Assembly (NCBI RefSeq): GCF_900167455.1 | Contig: NZ_FUWJ01000001.1 | Location: 1-64,000 of the forward strand | Source of the DNA: Enhydrobacter aerosaccus | GTDB taxonomy: Bacteria > Pseudomonadota > Alphaproteobacteria > Reyranellales > Reyranellaceae | DNA length: 64,000 bases | Direction: 5' to 3' | In this document: positions 53,695 to 63,899 of the stretch, piece by piece | Position numbering within the stretch: the stretch's first letter is position 1 | Layout of the letters: each line of letters begins with the position of its first letter | The notes under the pieces: generated by a model | The model's database searches: none | What the model saw: only the letters and a program-made list of their open reading frames with translations | What the model was told of the DNA's origin: nothing | Made by a program: the position numbers and the translations under genes

Positions 53695-54585
53695 ATGCGG
53701 GATCTGGTTGGCTACGGCTGGAACTATCCCAAGGTCCGGTGGCCAGACGATGCGCGCGTGGTCGTCTCGCTGGTTCTCAATTACGAGGAGGGATCGGAGC
53801 TTTGCGTCGGCGACGGCGATCCTGATGGCGAGCGCGTCGGCGAATTTGTCTATCCGACGATGGATTCGAAGACCCGGGACCTCGGCGTCGAATCGACGTT
53901 CGAGTATGGCTCTCGCGTCGGCACGTGGCGCGTACTGGACCTGATGGCGGAGTATGGGGTCAAGTCCACGATATTTGGCTGCGGGAGAGCGCTCGAGCGC
54001 AATCCACTGGTCGCCCGCGCCTTCACGGCGCGCGGACATGAGGTGGCAGGACACGGCTATCGCTGGGTCGACCATTTCCGAATGGATCCCGACCAGGAGC
54101 GCGAGCAAATCAACCTCGCTGTAGCATCGATTGCGGCGACGACTGGCGAGCGTCCCGTTGGCTGGTATTGCCGATACGCTCCCAGCGTGAATACGCGGCG
54201 CCTCCTGATCGAAGAGGGCGGCTTCCTCTACGATTGCGATTCCTATGCCGACGAGATTCCCTACTGGGTGAAGGTCGATGACAGGCATCACCTGGTCGTG
54301 CCTTATCAGCTCGATGCCAACGACGCGAAGTTCTTCAGAGGGCCGGGATGGTCTGGCGCCGGAGAGTTCTGGGAGTATCTGCGCGACAGCGTGGACTGTC
54401 TGCTGAAGGAAGGCCGCACGGTGCCGAAAATGCTCAGCATCGGACTACACGGTCGCATCATTGGACGCCCCGGGCGCAGCACGGCTCTGGCCAGGTTTCT
54501 CGAGTACTGCCACAAGACACCGGGTGTAAGCTTCCAAAGGCGAGTGGATATCGCGAAATGGTGGCATGCGAATTTCCATCCGTGA
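53695..54585 (+). CDS. Polysaccharide deacetylase-fold hydrolase, PuuE-like
   Basis: The 296-residue protein resembles PuuE allantoinases and related cyclic-imidases rather than sugar deacetylases. It has VVSLVLNYEEGSELCVGDGD, TFEYGSRVGTWRVLDLMAEY, GHEVAGHGYRWVDHFRM and YCRYAPSVNTRRLLIEEGGF followed by LYDCDSYADEIPYW. The NodB TFDDG metal motif is replaced by NYEEG, as in PuuE, which works without the usual metal site. It would hydrolyse a ring amide such as allantoin or an analogue. ATG 53695 has the strong GGGAGGGAGGAG site; GTG 53692 is adjacent. It closes the catabolic operon. Confidence 0.85.
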   Translation: MRDLVGYGWNYPKVRWPDDARVVVSLVLNYEEGSELCVGDGDPDGERVGEFVYPTMDSKTRDLGVESTFEYGSRVGTWRVLDLMAEYGVKSTIFGCGRALERNPLVARAFTARGHEVAGHGYRWVDHFRMDPDQEREQINLAVASIAATTGERPVGWYCRYAPSVNTRRLLIEEGGFLYDCDSYADEIPYWVKVDDRHHLVVPYQLDANDAKFFRGPGWSGAGEFWEYLRDSVDCLLKEGRTVPKMLSIGLHGRIIGRPGRSTALARFLEYCHKTPGVSFQRRVDIAKWWHANFHP

Positions 54586-54640
54586 CGCAACACTGTCACG
54601 AGGCGATCAGGGATCTGGACCACTCGGGTTTAGGCGACCG

Positions 54641-54881
54641 CTAACGGAACCGGAGCATCGCCAGGACTTCGCGCCGCGAGTGCTCCTGCCGATCGAGGCC
54701 GCGCCGCTCCGGCCATCCGAAGGCGAAGCCCGGTGCGGTATGAGCTTGATTTTCGACTTCCCCCGCCGAGTCGGCGACAATGTTGCCGTATGCCGATCGA
54801 GCAGCTTTCCAGGCTTTCCCGGCCGGGAGGTCGAGTTTCGACGAGCGCCTTGAGGCACCGGTCCAAGGCCTTCGCCACCAT
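54641..54881 (-). pseudogene. Possible frameshifted small gene
   Basis: A minus-strand ATG at 54881 opens with MVAKALDRCLKALVE. Near 54836 the coding pattern appears to jump frame to KLDLPAGKAWKAARSAYGN, then HTAPGFAFGWPERRGLDRQE and a TAG at 54641. Both pieces have natural-looking composition and would join into about 80 residues with one base change. I do not recognise the protein. It fills most of the 359-base gap between the PuuE-like and glpR genes. A chance open frame is the alternative. Confidence 0.3.
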
Positions 54882-54944
54882 TCGCTTCGGGATCGGAAGC
54901 GCCCGGGCTTGTTCCGTGCCGGTCGGTGCCTAGAATTGCCCGGC

Positions 54945-55730
54945 ATGCAGACGACATCGGCCCGACAGAAGGAGATCATGGCGCTCGCCCGGGTGCAGGG
55001 ACGGGTCAGCGTCGAGGGCCTTGCCGGGAAATTTGACGTCACGCCGCAAACCATCCGCAAGGACCTCAACGACCTCTGCGAGCGGCGGCTGCTGAACCGT
55101 ATCCATGGCGGCGCCATCATCGCGTCGGCAGTCGAAAACACCGCCTACGAGGCGCGCCGGCTGATCGCCGCTCTGGAGAAGCGGGCGATCGGCGCACGGG
55201 CCGCGGCTCTGATTCCGAACCAGAGCTCGCTGTTCATCAACATCGGCACGACGACTGAGGAGGTGGCGCGCGCGCTCACCGCCCATGAGGACCTGCTGGT
55301 CATCACCAACAATCTCAACGTGGCGCGCACCCTCTACCCGTTTCCCAGCTTCGAGGTCATCGTGGCGGGCGGCCCAGTACGGCGCAGCGACGGCGCGATC
55401 GTCGGCGCCGCCGCCGTCGATCTCATCCGCCAGTTCAAGGTCGATACCGCGGTGATCGGCGCCTCGGCGATCGACGAAGACGGCGCCCTGCTCGACTTCG
55501 ACTACCGCGAGGTCCGGGTCAGCCAGGCCATCATGGAGAACGCCCGCCGCGTCGTGCTGGTGGCCGACCGCCTGAAGCTCGAGCGTACGGCGCCGGTCCG
55601 CATCGGCCACATCTCGCAGATCCAGGTCTTCGTGACCGACCGTCTGCCCTCGGCCCGCCTGCGTGCGGTGTGTGCCGAGCACGCCGTCGACGTTATCGAG
55701 ACCTCTGCCGCCGAGGCTGTCGGACAGTAG
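54945..55730 (+). CDS. glpR: DeoR-family repressor of glycerol metabolism, GlpR
   Basis: The 261-residue protein has the DeoR N-terminal winged helix (SARQKEIMALARVQGRVSVE, GLAGKFDVTPQTIRKDLNDL, CERRLLNRIHGGAI) and the sugar-phosphate-sensing C-terminal domain (LFINIGTTTEEVARALTAHE, LVITNNLNVARTL, EVIVAGGPVRRSDGAIVG). The IGTTTEE loop binds the phosphate of glycerol-3-phosphate in GlpR-type proteins. It lies directly upstream of glpD in the same direction. A TTCGT...ACGAA dyad before glpD is its likely operator. Confidence 0.9.
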   Translation: MQTTSARQKEIMALARVQGRVSVEGLAGKFDVTPQTIRKDLNDLCERRLLNRIHGGAIIASAVENTAYEARRLIAALEKRAIGARAAALIPNQSSLFINIGTTTEEVARALTAHEDLLVITNNLNVARTLYPFPSFEVIVAGGPVRRSDGAIVGAAAVDLIRQFKVDTAVIGASAIDEDGALLDFDYREVRVSQAIMENARRVVLVADRLKLERTAPVRIGHISQIQVFVTDRLPSARLRAVCAEHAVDVIETSAAEAVGQ

Positions 55731-55937
55731 GCCTGCGTTTCGCTGTCATCGAGCGGCGGCCTCATCATCCTAAGCAGTACCGCTGTCATTCCGAGTGGCG
55801 CCCAAATCCCGGGCTCTGCTTGGGGTGACAAGCCAACCCGGCAGGGCAGGGCGGTCCGAACCCTTTTCCATCCAGCACAAAATATTCACCGAGCCGCGCG
55901 GTGCCCGCATTGCGAGTGCGAAAACATTCATTTAGAG

Positions 55938-55953
55938 TTCGTTTTCATACGAA
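55938..55953 (+). promoter_or_regulatory. Candidate GlpR operator upstream of glpD
   Basis: TTCGT-TTTCAT-ACGAA is a perfect inverted repeat 33 bases before the glpD start. GlpR/DeoR proteins recognise TTCG...CGAA dyads. A second arm pair, GAAAAC at 55919-55924 and GTTTTC at 55941-55946, overlaps it, so two dimers may bind. An AT-rich stretch with the -10-like TAATAA follows. Confidence 0.6.
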
Positions 55954-55986
55954 AAAGAAATAATAACGAAAGAAGAGGAAACGCTC

Positions 55987-57515
55987 GTGTCGGCCGAGTT
56001 CGACCTCGCCATCGTCGGCGGCGGCGTCAACGGCTGCGGCATCGCCCGCGAAGCCGCGCGCCGCGGCCTGTCGGTTTTCCTGTGTGAGCAGGACGACCTC
56101 GCGTCGGGCACCTCGTCGGCCTCGACCAAGCTGATCCACGGCGGCCTGCGCTATCTGGAGCACTACGAGTTCCGATTGGTGCGAGAAGCTCTGCGTGAAC
56201 GTGAGGTGCTGTGGCGCATGGCGCCGCATATAGTGAGGCCGCTCCGCTTCGTGCTGCCGCTTCATTCGGGATTGCGGCCGGGCTGGATGTTGCGGCTCGG
56301 CCTCTTCCTCTACGACCATCTAGGGGGGAGGGCGCTGTTGCCGGCGACCGAGACCTTGAATCTGACGCGTGATGTGTCAGGTGCTGCGTTGAAGCCTTCG
56401 TTCACGCGTGCGTTCGAATATTCCGACTGCTGGGTCGACGATGCCCGCCTCGTGGTCCTGATCGCCCTCGATGCTGCCAGGCACGGTGCCGTCGTGCGCA
56501 CGCGGACCCGCTGCGTGTCGGCGGAGCGTGGGCCAGGCGGCTGGCGCGTGGTGGTCGAGGATCGCCACAGCCGGGCGCGCAGCGACATTCGCGCCCGCAC
56601 CTTGATCAATGCCGCCGGTCCGTGGGTTGGCAGCATCCTCGCCGGCACGCTACCCAGCGAGGCGCCCGTGAAGGTCAGGCTGGTGCAGGGCTCGCATATC
56701 GTGGTGCGCCGCCTGTTCGACCACGACAAGTGCTACATTCTCCAGAACGCCGACGGCCGCATCGTCTTCGCAATCCCTTTCGAGCGCGACTTCACGCTGA
56801 TCGGCACCACGGACCGCGACTATGTCGGCGATCTCGCGGCGGTAGCGGCCAGCGGCGCGGAGATCGACTATCTCTGCAGCGTCGCCAGCATGTACTTCCG
56901 GCAGGCGGTTACCCAGGCCGACGTCGTGTGGACCTATTCCGGCGTACGTCCCCTCTACGACGACGGCGTCTCGGAAGCCCAGGCCGTGACTCGCGACTAT
57001 GTCCTGGCGCTCGACGCCCCGTCGGGAAGTGCCGCCCTGCTGAACATCATCGGCGGCAAGATCACCACCTTCCGCCGGCTGGCCGAAGCGGCGCTCGACA
57101 AGCTCGCGTCGGCGCTCCCGGCGGGCGGAGAATCCGCCGAAACCGGCACCCTGCCAGGCGGGGACTTCCCCGTGAACGGCCTCGGCGAACTCGCGGCCGA
57201 CCTGCGCCGTCGCTATTCCTATCTCGCCGTCGACCACGCCGAGCGGCTGGCCCGCGCCTATGGAACGCGCGCCGCGACGCTGCTCGAGGACACCCACGGC
57301 TTGCCCGATCTCGGCCGGCGGTTCGGCGCCGATCTGACCGAGCGCGAGGTCGCCTTCCTGATGGACCACGAATGGGCCGAGACGGCGGGTGACGTCGTGT
57401 GGCGCCGCTCCAAGCTCGGCCTGCGCCTGACCGCGGCCGAGACAGCCGAACTCGACAACTGGATGACTGCGCGACGCGCGGCGCTGGCCGGCGGCCGCTC
57501 GGCGAGGCTCGCGTC

Positions 57516-57519
<4 letters not shown>
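55987..57519 (+). CDS. glpD: Aerobic glycerol-3-phosphate dehydrogenase
   Basis: GlpD oxidises glycerol-3-phosphate to dihydroxyacetone phosphate at the inner membrane and passes electrons to quinone. The 510-residue protein has the FAD motif DLAIVGGGVNGCGIAREAAR, the family signature SSASTKLIHGGLRYLEHYEF, NAAGPWVGSIL, IGTTDRDYVGD and TYSGVRPLYDDGVSEAQAVT. The C-terminal DAO_C region (SYLAVDHAERLARAYGTRAA) is present. GTG 55987 has AGAGGAAA upstream. The next gene's ATG overlaps its stop. The glycerol kinase that would supply its substrate is not in the window and may lie beyond the right edge. Confidence 0.95.
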
Positions 57520-58619
<1,100 letters not shown>

Positions 58620-58627
58620 GGCGCGCC

Positions 58628-59710
58628 ATGGCCCGGATCGACCTGGTCGAGCTTGCGCATTCCTACCACGGCACCGGGGTCGATCCGGCGAATTTCGCCC
58701 TGAAGCCGACCTCGATGACCTGGCGTCAGGGCGGTGCCTACGCGCTGCTCGGGCCGTCGGGCTGCGGCAAGACCACCTTGCTCAACATCATCTCGGGGAT
58801 TGTGAAACCGTCGCGCGGCACGGTGCTGTTCGACGGCCGCGATGTCATGCCGCTCACCACGCAGCAGCGCAACATTGCCCAGGTTTTCCAGTTCCCGGTG
58901 ATCTACGACACCATGACGGTGGGCGAGAACCTCGCCTTTCCGCTCAGGAACCGCCGCATGCCGAGCGCCGAGATCGAGGCGCGCGTGAGGCAGATCGCCG
59001 AGCTGCTCGACCTCGTGCCGCATCTCGGCCGCAAGGCGAGCCGGCTGACCGCCGACGCCAAGCAGAAGATCTCGCTCGGCCGCGGCCTGGTCCGTGCCGA
59101 CGTCGCGGCGGTCCTGTTCGACGAGCCACTCACCGTGATCGACCCCGCGCTCAAATGGGAGCTGCGCTCCAAGCTGAAAGTGCTGCACCGCGACCTCGAT
59201 CTGACGATGATCTATGTCACCCACGACCAGACCGAGGCGCTGACCTTCGCCGACACCGTCGTGGTAATGCACGAAGGGAGCGTGGTGCAGACCGGTACGC
59301 CGGAAGAGCTGTTCTTGCGCCCCGACCACACCTTCGTGGGTTACTTTATCGGCTCGCCGGGCATGAACGTTCTGCCGGCGGAGGTGCAGGGACGGCAGGC
59401 GCGCATTGCCGGCCACGTGGTGCAGCTCGAGAGAAGCTATTGCGGGCTGCCGATCGGTGCGCGCTTGGAGATCGGCATCCGCCCGGAGTTCGTGCGGCTC
59501 GCACCGCCCAGTCCCGGCCTGCTCGGTGCCAAGGTCGAGCGCATCGACGATCTCGGCCGTAGTCGGTTCGCACATGTCCGGGTGGGCGACCTCAGGATCG
59601 CTGCCCGCGTACCGCGCGGCCTGTCGATCGAACCCGAGATGGCGCTCGCGTTCGAGCCGGCGCAGATCCACGTCTATGCCGATCAGCGGCGCGTCGAGGG
59701 AGCGGCGTGA
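58628..59710 (+). CDS. glpT: Glycerol ABC importer ATPase GlpT
   Basis: The 360-residue ATPase has Walker A LLGPSGCGKTTLLNIISGIV, Q-loop VFQFPVIYDTMTVGENLAFP, Walker B AVLFDEPLTVID and a normal His switch MIYVTHDQTEALTFAD. The LSGGQ signature is lost; the equivalent stretch reads LTADAKQKISLGRGLV. Together with GlpS this gives one complete composite ATP site (GlpT Walker/His plus GlpS signature) and one degenerate site. A TOBE-type tail follows (LEIGIRPEFVRLAPP). The gene is eight bases after glpS. Confidence 0.92.
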   Translation: MARIDLVELAHSYHGTGVDPANFALKPTSMTWRQGGAYALLGPSGCGKTTLLNIISGIVKPSRGTVLFDGRDVMPLTTQQRNIAQVFQFPVIYDTMTVGENLAFPLRNRRMPSAEIEARVRQIAELLDLVPHLGRKASRLTADAKQKISLGRGLVRADVAAVLFDEPLTVIDPALKWELRSKLKVLHRDLDLTMIYVTHDQTEALTFADTVVVMHEGSVVQTGTPEELFLRPDHTFVGYFIGSPGMNVLPAEVQGRQARIAGHVVQLERSYCGLPIGARLEIGIRPEFVRLAPPSPGLLGAKVERIDDLGRSRFAHVRVGDLRIAARVPRGLSIEPEMALAFEPAQIHVYADQRRVEGAA

Positions 59711-60612
59711 TGGAGAAGATCCCCAACCAGAAGGCCTGGTTCCTGGTCCTGCCGGTGTTCGCGATCGTCGCTTTCTCGGCGGTCATCCCGCTGATGACCG
59801 TGGTGAACTATTCGGTGCAGGACACTTTCGGCAACAACAAGTTCTTCTGGAACGGCGTCGGCTGGTACCAGGAACTGCTCGATCCCGGGACCGAGCTCGG
59901 CGGCCGCTTCTTCGCCTCGCTGTGGCGCAACCTCGCCTTCTCCGGGATCGTGCTCGCGATCGAGATTCCGCTCGGCATCGTGATCGCGCTCGCCATGCCG
60001 CGCGAGGGCTGGGGCGTCGCCTTCTCGCTGGTCGTACTGGCGTTGCCGCTGCTCATCCCATGGAACGTCGTCGGCACGATCTGGCAGATCTTCGGTCGAT
60101 CCGACATCGGGCTGATGGGCTGGGCAGTCAATCGCCTGGGCTTCGACTACAACTACGTCGCCAACCCGATCGATGCCTGGCTCACCATCATCGTCATGGA
60201 CGTCTGGCACTGGTCGAGCCTGGTGGCGCTGCTCTGCTATGCCGGCCTGAAGTCTATCCCCGATGCGTACTACCAGGCGGCGAGCATCGACGGCGCGTCG
60301 CGCTGGGCGGTGTTCAAGGCGATCCAGCTGCCCAAGATGCGGCACGTGCTGGTGATCGCCGCCCTGCTGCGGTTCATGGACTCGTTCATGATCTACACTG
60401 AGCCGTTCGTCGTCACCGGCGGCGGCCCCGGCAACTCCACCACATTCATCTCGATCGAGCTGGTGAAGCTGGCCCTCGGCCAATTCGATCTCGGCAAGGC
60501 CGCGGCCATGTCGCTGGTCTACATGTTGATCATCATCATCGTCTGCTGGGTTTTCTTCACCGTCATGACCAACGCAGGTCAGGAGCGCCGCGGGGCGGGA
60601 GGCGAGCCATGA
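59710..60612 (+). CDS. glpP: Glycerol ABC importer permease GlpP
   Basis: The 300-residue permease is of the sugar-type MalF/UgpA group. It starts EKIPNQKAWFLVLPVFAIVA, has six hydrophobic segments, a large first periplasmic loop, and the EAA-loop YYQAASIDGASRWAVFKAIQ followed by LPKMRHVL. YTEPFVVTGGGPGNSTTFIS is the typical late loop. ATG 59710 shares its first base with the glpT stop; GTG 59707 just upstream also fits. It pairs with GlpQ. Confidence 0.93.
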   Translation: MEKIPNQKAWFLVLPVFAIVAFSAVIPLMTVVNYSVQDTFGNNKFFWNGVGWYQELLDPGTELGGRFFASLWRNLAFSGIVLAIEIPLGIVIALAMPREGWGVAFSLVVLALPLLIPWNVVGTIWQIFGRSDIGLMGWAVNRLGFDYNYVANPIDAWLTIIVMDVWHWSSLVALLCYAGLKSIPDAYYQAASIDGASRWAVFKAIQLPKMRHVLVIAALLRFMDSFMIYTEPFVVTGGGPGNSTTFISIELVKLALGQFDLGKAAAMSLVYMLIIIIVCWVFFTVMTNAGQERRGAGGEP

Positions 60613-61418
60613 TGTACACGCTCCCCGGAAGACGGGCGGTGCTCGGCCTGTTCCTCGTCTTCCTGCTGCTGCCGATCTACTGGCTCGTCAACATGAGCTT
60701 CAAAACCAACGTCGAGATCACCTCGACCATGTCGCTATGGCCGCAGCATCCGACGCTCGACAACTACCGCGTCATCTTCACCGACCCCAGCTGGTACTCG
60801 GGCTACATCAATTCGCTCACCTACGTGGTTCTGAACACACTCCTGTCGATCAGCTTCGCGCTGCCGGCGGCCTATGCCTTCTCGCGCTATCGCTTCCTCG
60901 GCGACAAGCATCTGTTCTTCTGGCTCCTGTCCAACCGCATGGCGCCGGCCGCGGTATTCGCGCTGCCGTTCTTCAACCTCTATTCGGCGATCGGCCTGTT
61001 CGACACGCCGTGGGCGGTGGCGCTGGCCCATTGCCTGTTCAACATTCCGCTGGCGGTCTGGATCTTGGAAGGCTTCATCTCGGGAGTGCCGCGTGAGATC
61101 GACGAGACCGCCTTCCTCGACGGCTACTCCTTCCTACGCTTCTTCCTCAAGATCCTGATGCCGCTGATCGCGGCCGGCATCGGCGTCGCCGCCTTCTTCT
61201 GCTTCATGTTCTCGTGGGTCGAGCTTCTGCTCGCCCGCACGCTCACCTCTGTCAACGCCAAACCGATCGCCGCTACCATGACGCGCACGGTGTCGGCCGC
61301 CGGCATGGACTGGGGCGTGCTGGCGGCGGCCGGCGTGCTCACCATCGTGCCGGGCGCGATCGTGATCTGGTACGTCCGCAACTACATCGCGCGCGGCTTC
61401 GCGCTCGGCCGGGTCTGA
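60609..61418 (+). CDS. glpQ: Glycerol ABC importer permease GlpQ
   Basis: The 269-residue permease is of the MalG/UgpE group with six hydrophobic segments, starting RRAVLGLFLVFLLLPIYWLV. The EAA-loop reads PREIDETAFLDGYSFLRFFL with KILMPLIAAGIGV after it. The second periplasmic loop is short. ATGATG at 60609 overlaps the glpP stop. The symbol follows the rhizobial importer usage and is not the glycerophosphodiesterase of the same name. Confidence 0.93.
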   Translation: MMYTLPGRRAVLGLFLVFLLLPIYWLVNMSFKTNVEITSTMSLWPQHPTLDNYRVIFTDPSWYSGYINSLTYVVLNTLLSISFALPAAYAFSRYRFLGDKHLFFWLLSNRMAPAAVFALPFFNLYSAIGLFDTPWAVALAHCLFNIPLAVWILEGFISGVPREIDETAFLDGYSFLRFFLKILMPLIAAGIGVAAFFCFMFSWVELLLARTLTSVNAKPIAATMTRTVSAAGMDWGVLAAAGVLTIVPGAIVIWYVRNYIARGFALGRV

Positions 61419-61430
61419 AGGGAGGCGGGT

Positions 61431-61757
61431 ATGGAAGGTATCGCCTGGATGGCCTGGACGCCAGTCACCGCCGCGCTCTTCGTCGCGGTGGCCCTTGCGC
61501 TCGGCGCCATGAGCTGGTTCGCGCTCGCCCGACCGCAACCTGAGCGGGTGGGCATCCTGGGCATTGCCACGACGCGCGGCGACCGGCTGTTCCTGTCGCT
61601 GGTGCTCGCGGCCGTCATTCATCTCGCCTGGATTGGACTGATCGGCACGGCGCCGATCGCCGCGCTGCCGATCGGCGAGGGCATTGAGATATCGAGCCTG
61701 TGGCTCGCTACCGCTATTTCGTTGGTCGCTGCTGTGGTCGTATTTCGCGTCGTTTGA
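61431..61757 (+). CDS. DUF2160 small membrane protein of the glycerol importer operon
   Basis: The 108-residue protein has three hydrophobic segments (WTPVTAALFVAVALALGAMS, FLSLVLAAVIHLAWIGLIGT, SLWLATAISLVAAVVVFRVV). The loop RPQPERVGILGIATTRGDRL matches the DUF2160 family, which is found next to this importer type in related bacteria. A role in complex assembly or stability is plausible but unproven. It starts 12 bases after glpQ with a GGGAGG site. Confidence 0.8.
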   Translation: MEGIAWMAWTPVTAALFVAVALALGAMSWFALARPQPERVGILGIATTRGDRLFLSLVLAAVIHLAWIGLIGTAPIAALPIGEGIEISSLWLATAISLVAAVVVFRVV

Positions 61758-61828
61758 GGCCTACGAGATCAAGACAGAGCTGGGACAACCGGCCGGGCTA
61801 TGCACTCGCGCTCCATATGGAGGAAACC

Positions 61829-63595
61829 ATGAGACGCAACAGAGTCAAGGTCCGACTGTCGACGATGGCGAGCGCCCTCGCGATGGCGGCGTGTTTGGGG
61901 GCGATTGGCGCCCCGGCGTACGCCGACGAGGCGGCCGCCAAGCGTTGGATCGACACCGAGTTCCAGCCTTCTACGCTCAGCAAGGATGAGCAGATGAAGG
62001 AGATGCAATGGTTCATCAATGCCGCCAAGCCGTTTGTTGGCATGGACATCAGCGTGGTGTCTGAGACCATTACCACGCATGAGTACGAATCCAAGGTGCT
62101 GGCCAAGGCGTTCACCGAGATTACCGGCATCAAGGTGAAGCACGACATCATCCAGGAGGGTGACGTCGTCGAGAAGATCCAGACCCAGATGCAGTCGGGC
62201 AAGAACATTTACGACGGCTGGATCAACGATTCGGACTTCATCGGCACGCATCCGCGCTATAATCAGACCGTCAACCTGACGGACTGGATGAATGGTGAGG
62301 GCAAGGACGTTACCTCGCCGACCCTCGACGTCGACGACTTCATCGGCAAGTCGTTCGGCACCTGGATCGACGGCAAGCTGTTCCAGTTGCCCGATCAGCA
62401 GTTCGCCAACCTCTACTGGTTCCGTTACGACTGGTTCACCAATCCAGACTACAAGGCCAGGTTCAAGGCCAAGTACGGCTACGATCTCGGCGTGCCGGTG
62501 AACTGGTCGGCGTATGAGGACATCGCCGAGTTCTTCACCAACGACATCAAGGAGATCGACGGCGTCAAAGTCTATGGCCACATGGACTACGGCAAGAAGG
62601 ATCCATCGCTCGGTTGGCGCTTCACCGATGCCTGGCTGTCGATGGCCGGCAACGGTGACAAGGGCATCCCCAACGGCAAACCGGTCGACGAGTGGGGCAT
62701 CCGCATGGAAGGCTGTCGTCCGGTCGGCTCGTCCGTCGAGCGTGGCGGCGACGTCAACGGGCCGGCCGCAGTCTACGCCGTCACCAAGTACGTCGACTGG
62801 CTGAACAAGTATGCCCCGCCCAACGCCCGTGGCATGACCTTCTCCGAGTCCGGACCGGTCCCGGCCCAGGGCGCCGTCGCGCAGCAGATCTTCTGGTACA
62901 CCGCCTTCACCGCCGACATGGTGAAACCCGGCCTGCCGGTGGTGAACGCCGACGGCACCCCCAAGTGGCGCATGGCGCCGTCGCCGCATGGACCATATTG
63001 GAAGGAGGGCATGAAGCTTGGCTACCAGGATGCAGGGTCGCTCACGCTCCTGAAGTCGACGCCCGTCGACCGGCGCAAGGCGGCGTGGCTCTACATGCAG
63101 TTCATCGTCTCCAAGACGACCTCGCTGAAGAAGAGCCATGTCGGCCTGACCTTCATCCGCGAAAGCGACATCTGGGACAAGAGCTTCACCGAGCGGGCGC
63201 CCAAGCTCGGCGGCCTGATCGAGTTCTACCGCTCGCCGGCGCGCGTGCAGTGGACCCCGACCGGCGTCAACGTGCCCGACTATCCCAAGCTCGCGCAGCT
63301 CTGGTGGCAGAACATCGGCGATGCCTCATCCGGGGCCAAGACGCCGCAGCAGGCGATGGACGCTCTCGCGGCGGCGCAGGACTCCGTCCTCGAACGCCTC
63401 GAGAAGTCGGGCGTGCAGGGCGCCTGCGGGCCCAAGCTCAATCCCAAGCAGACGGCCGACTATTGGTTCGCCAAGGCCGAGAAGGATGGCACCATCGCCC
63501 CGCAGCGCAAGCTCGCCAATGAGAAGCCCAAGGGCGAGACAATCGACTACGACACGTTGATCAAGTCGTGGCCGGCAACGCCACCCAAGCGGTAG
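61829..63595 (+). CDS. glpV: Glycerol ABC importer periplasmic binding protein GlpV
   Basis: The 588-residue protein has a signal peptide (ALAMAACLGAIGAPAYA) and a large type II binding fold, longer than typical sugar-binding proteins. Segments include VVSETITTHEYESKVLAKAF, EITGIKVKHDIIQEGDVVEK, QSGKNIYDGWINDSDFIGTH and KLFQLPDQQFANLYWFRYDW. It delivers glycerol to GlpPQ. ATG 61829 follows a clear GGAGGAAACC ribosome site; the frame is open upstream but that part is not signal-like. A strong hairpin lies 25 bases after the stop, ending the operon. Confidence 0.93.
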   Translation: MRRNRVKVRLSTMASALAMAACLGAIGAPAYADEAAAKRWIDTEFQPSTLSKDEQMKEMQWFINAAKPFVGMDISVVSETITTHEYESKVLAKAFTEITGIKVKHDIIQEGDVVEKIQTQMQSGKNIYDGWINDSDFIGTHPRYNQTVNLTDWMNGEGKDVTSPTLDVDDFIGKSFGTWIDGKLFQLPDQQFANLYWFRYDWFTNPDYKARFKAKYGYDLGVPVNWSAYEDIAEFFTNDIKEIDGVKVYGHMDYGKKDPSLGWRFTDAWLSMAGNGDKGIPNGKPVDEWGIRMEGCRPVGSSVERGGDVNGPAAVYAVTKYVDWLNKYAPPNARGMTFSESGPVPAQGAVAQQIFWYTAFTADMVKPGLPVVNADGTPKWRMAPSPHGPYWKEGMKLGYQDAGSLTLLKSTPVDRRKAAWLYMQFIVSKTTSLKKSHVGLTFIRESDIWDKSFTERAPKLGGLIEFYRSPARVQWTPTGVNVPDYPKLAQLWWQNIGDASSGAKTPQQAMDALAAAQDSVLERLEKSGVQGACGPKLNPKQTADYWFAKAEKDGTIAPQRKLANEKPKGETIDYDTLIKSWPATPPKR

Positions 63596-63620
63596 GCAGC
63601 ACCAAGGTCCCCGTCAAATT

Positions 63621-63645
63621 CCTCTCCCCCCGCTCGGGGGAGAGG
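63621..63645 (+). terminator. Strong hairpin after glpV, possibly a dispersed intergenic repeat
   Basis: CCTCTCCCCC pairs perfectly with GGGGGAGAGG around the loop CGCTC. The 10-bp stem would end the glycerol operon. CCTCTCCCC...GGGGAGAGG palindromes are also common dispersed intergenic repeats in rhizobial-type genomes, so it may be both. No T-run follows. Confidence 0.65.
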
Positions 63646-63663
63646 CAGGAGAGAGGGGACAGA

Positions 63664-63899
63664 TCAGAACGGCCGTGGCGGTCCCCAAAGCGCCAGGGTC
63701 GTGCCCAGCGAGACCATGGCCTCGCAGGCTCTATAGAAGTCGAGGAAGTTGGGCAGCCACACGTCGACGGCCGACCCTCATCGAGCACCGCCACGTCATA
63801 GAGGGCGAAGGCATCGGCTAAGGTCGGCTCGCAGACCTCGGCCTCGCCCTCCGAGGCGAACCGGACCGGTCGCGGGTCGAACGTCCGCGCTCGCCGCAG
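63664..63899 (-). pseudogene. Decayed gene remnant, minus strand
   Basis: Two coding-like pieces lie in different frames. The first reads LRRARTFDPRPVRFASEGEA then LADAFALYDVAVLDEG, down to about 63777. The second reads SAVDVWLPNFLDFYRACEAM then VSLGTTLALWG and ends with TGA at 63664. A single-base indel between about 63768 and 63777 would join them. Upstream DNA to the window edge also changes frame. I do not recognise the family, and the rest of the gene may lie outside the window. Confidence 0.4.
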
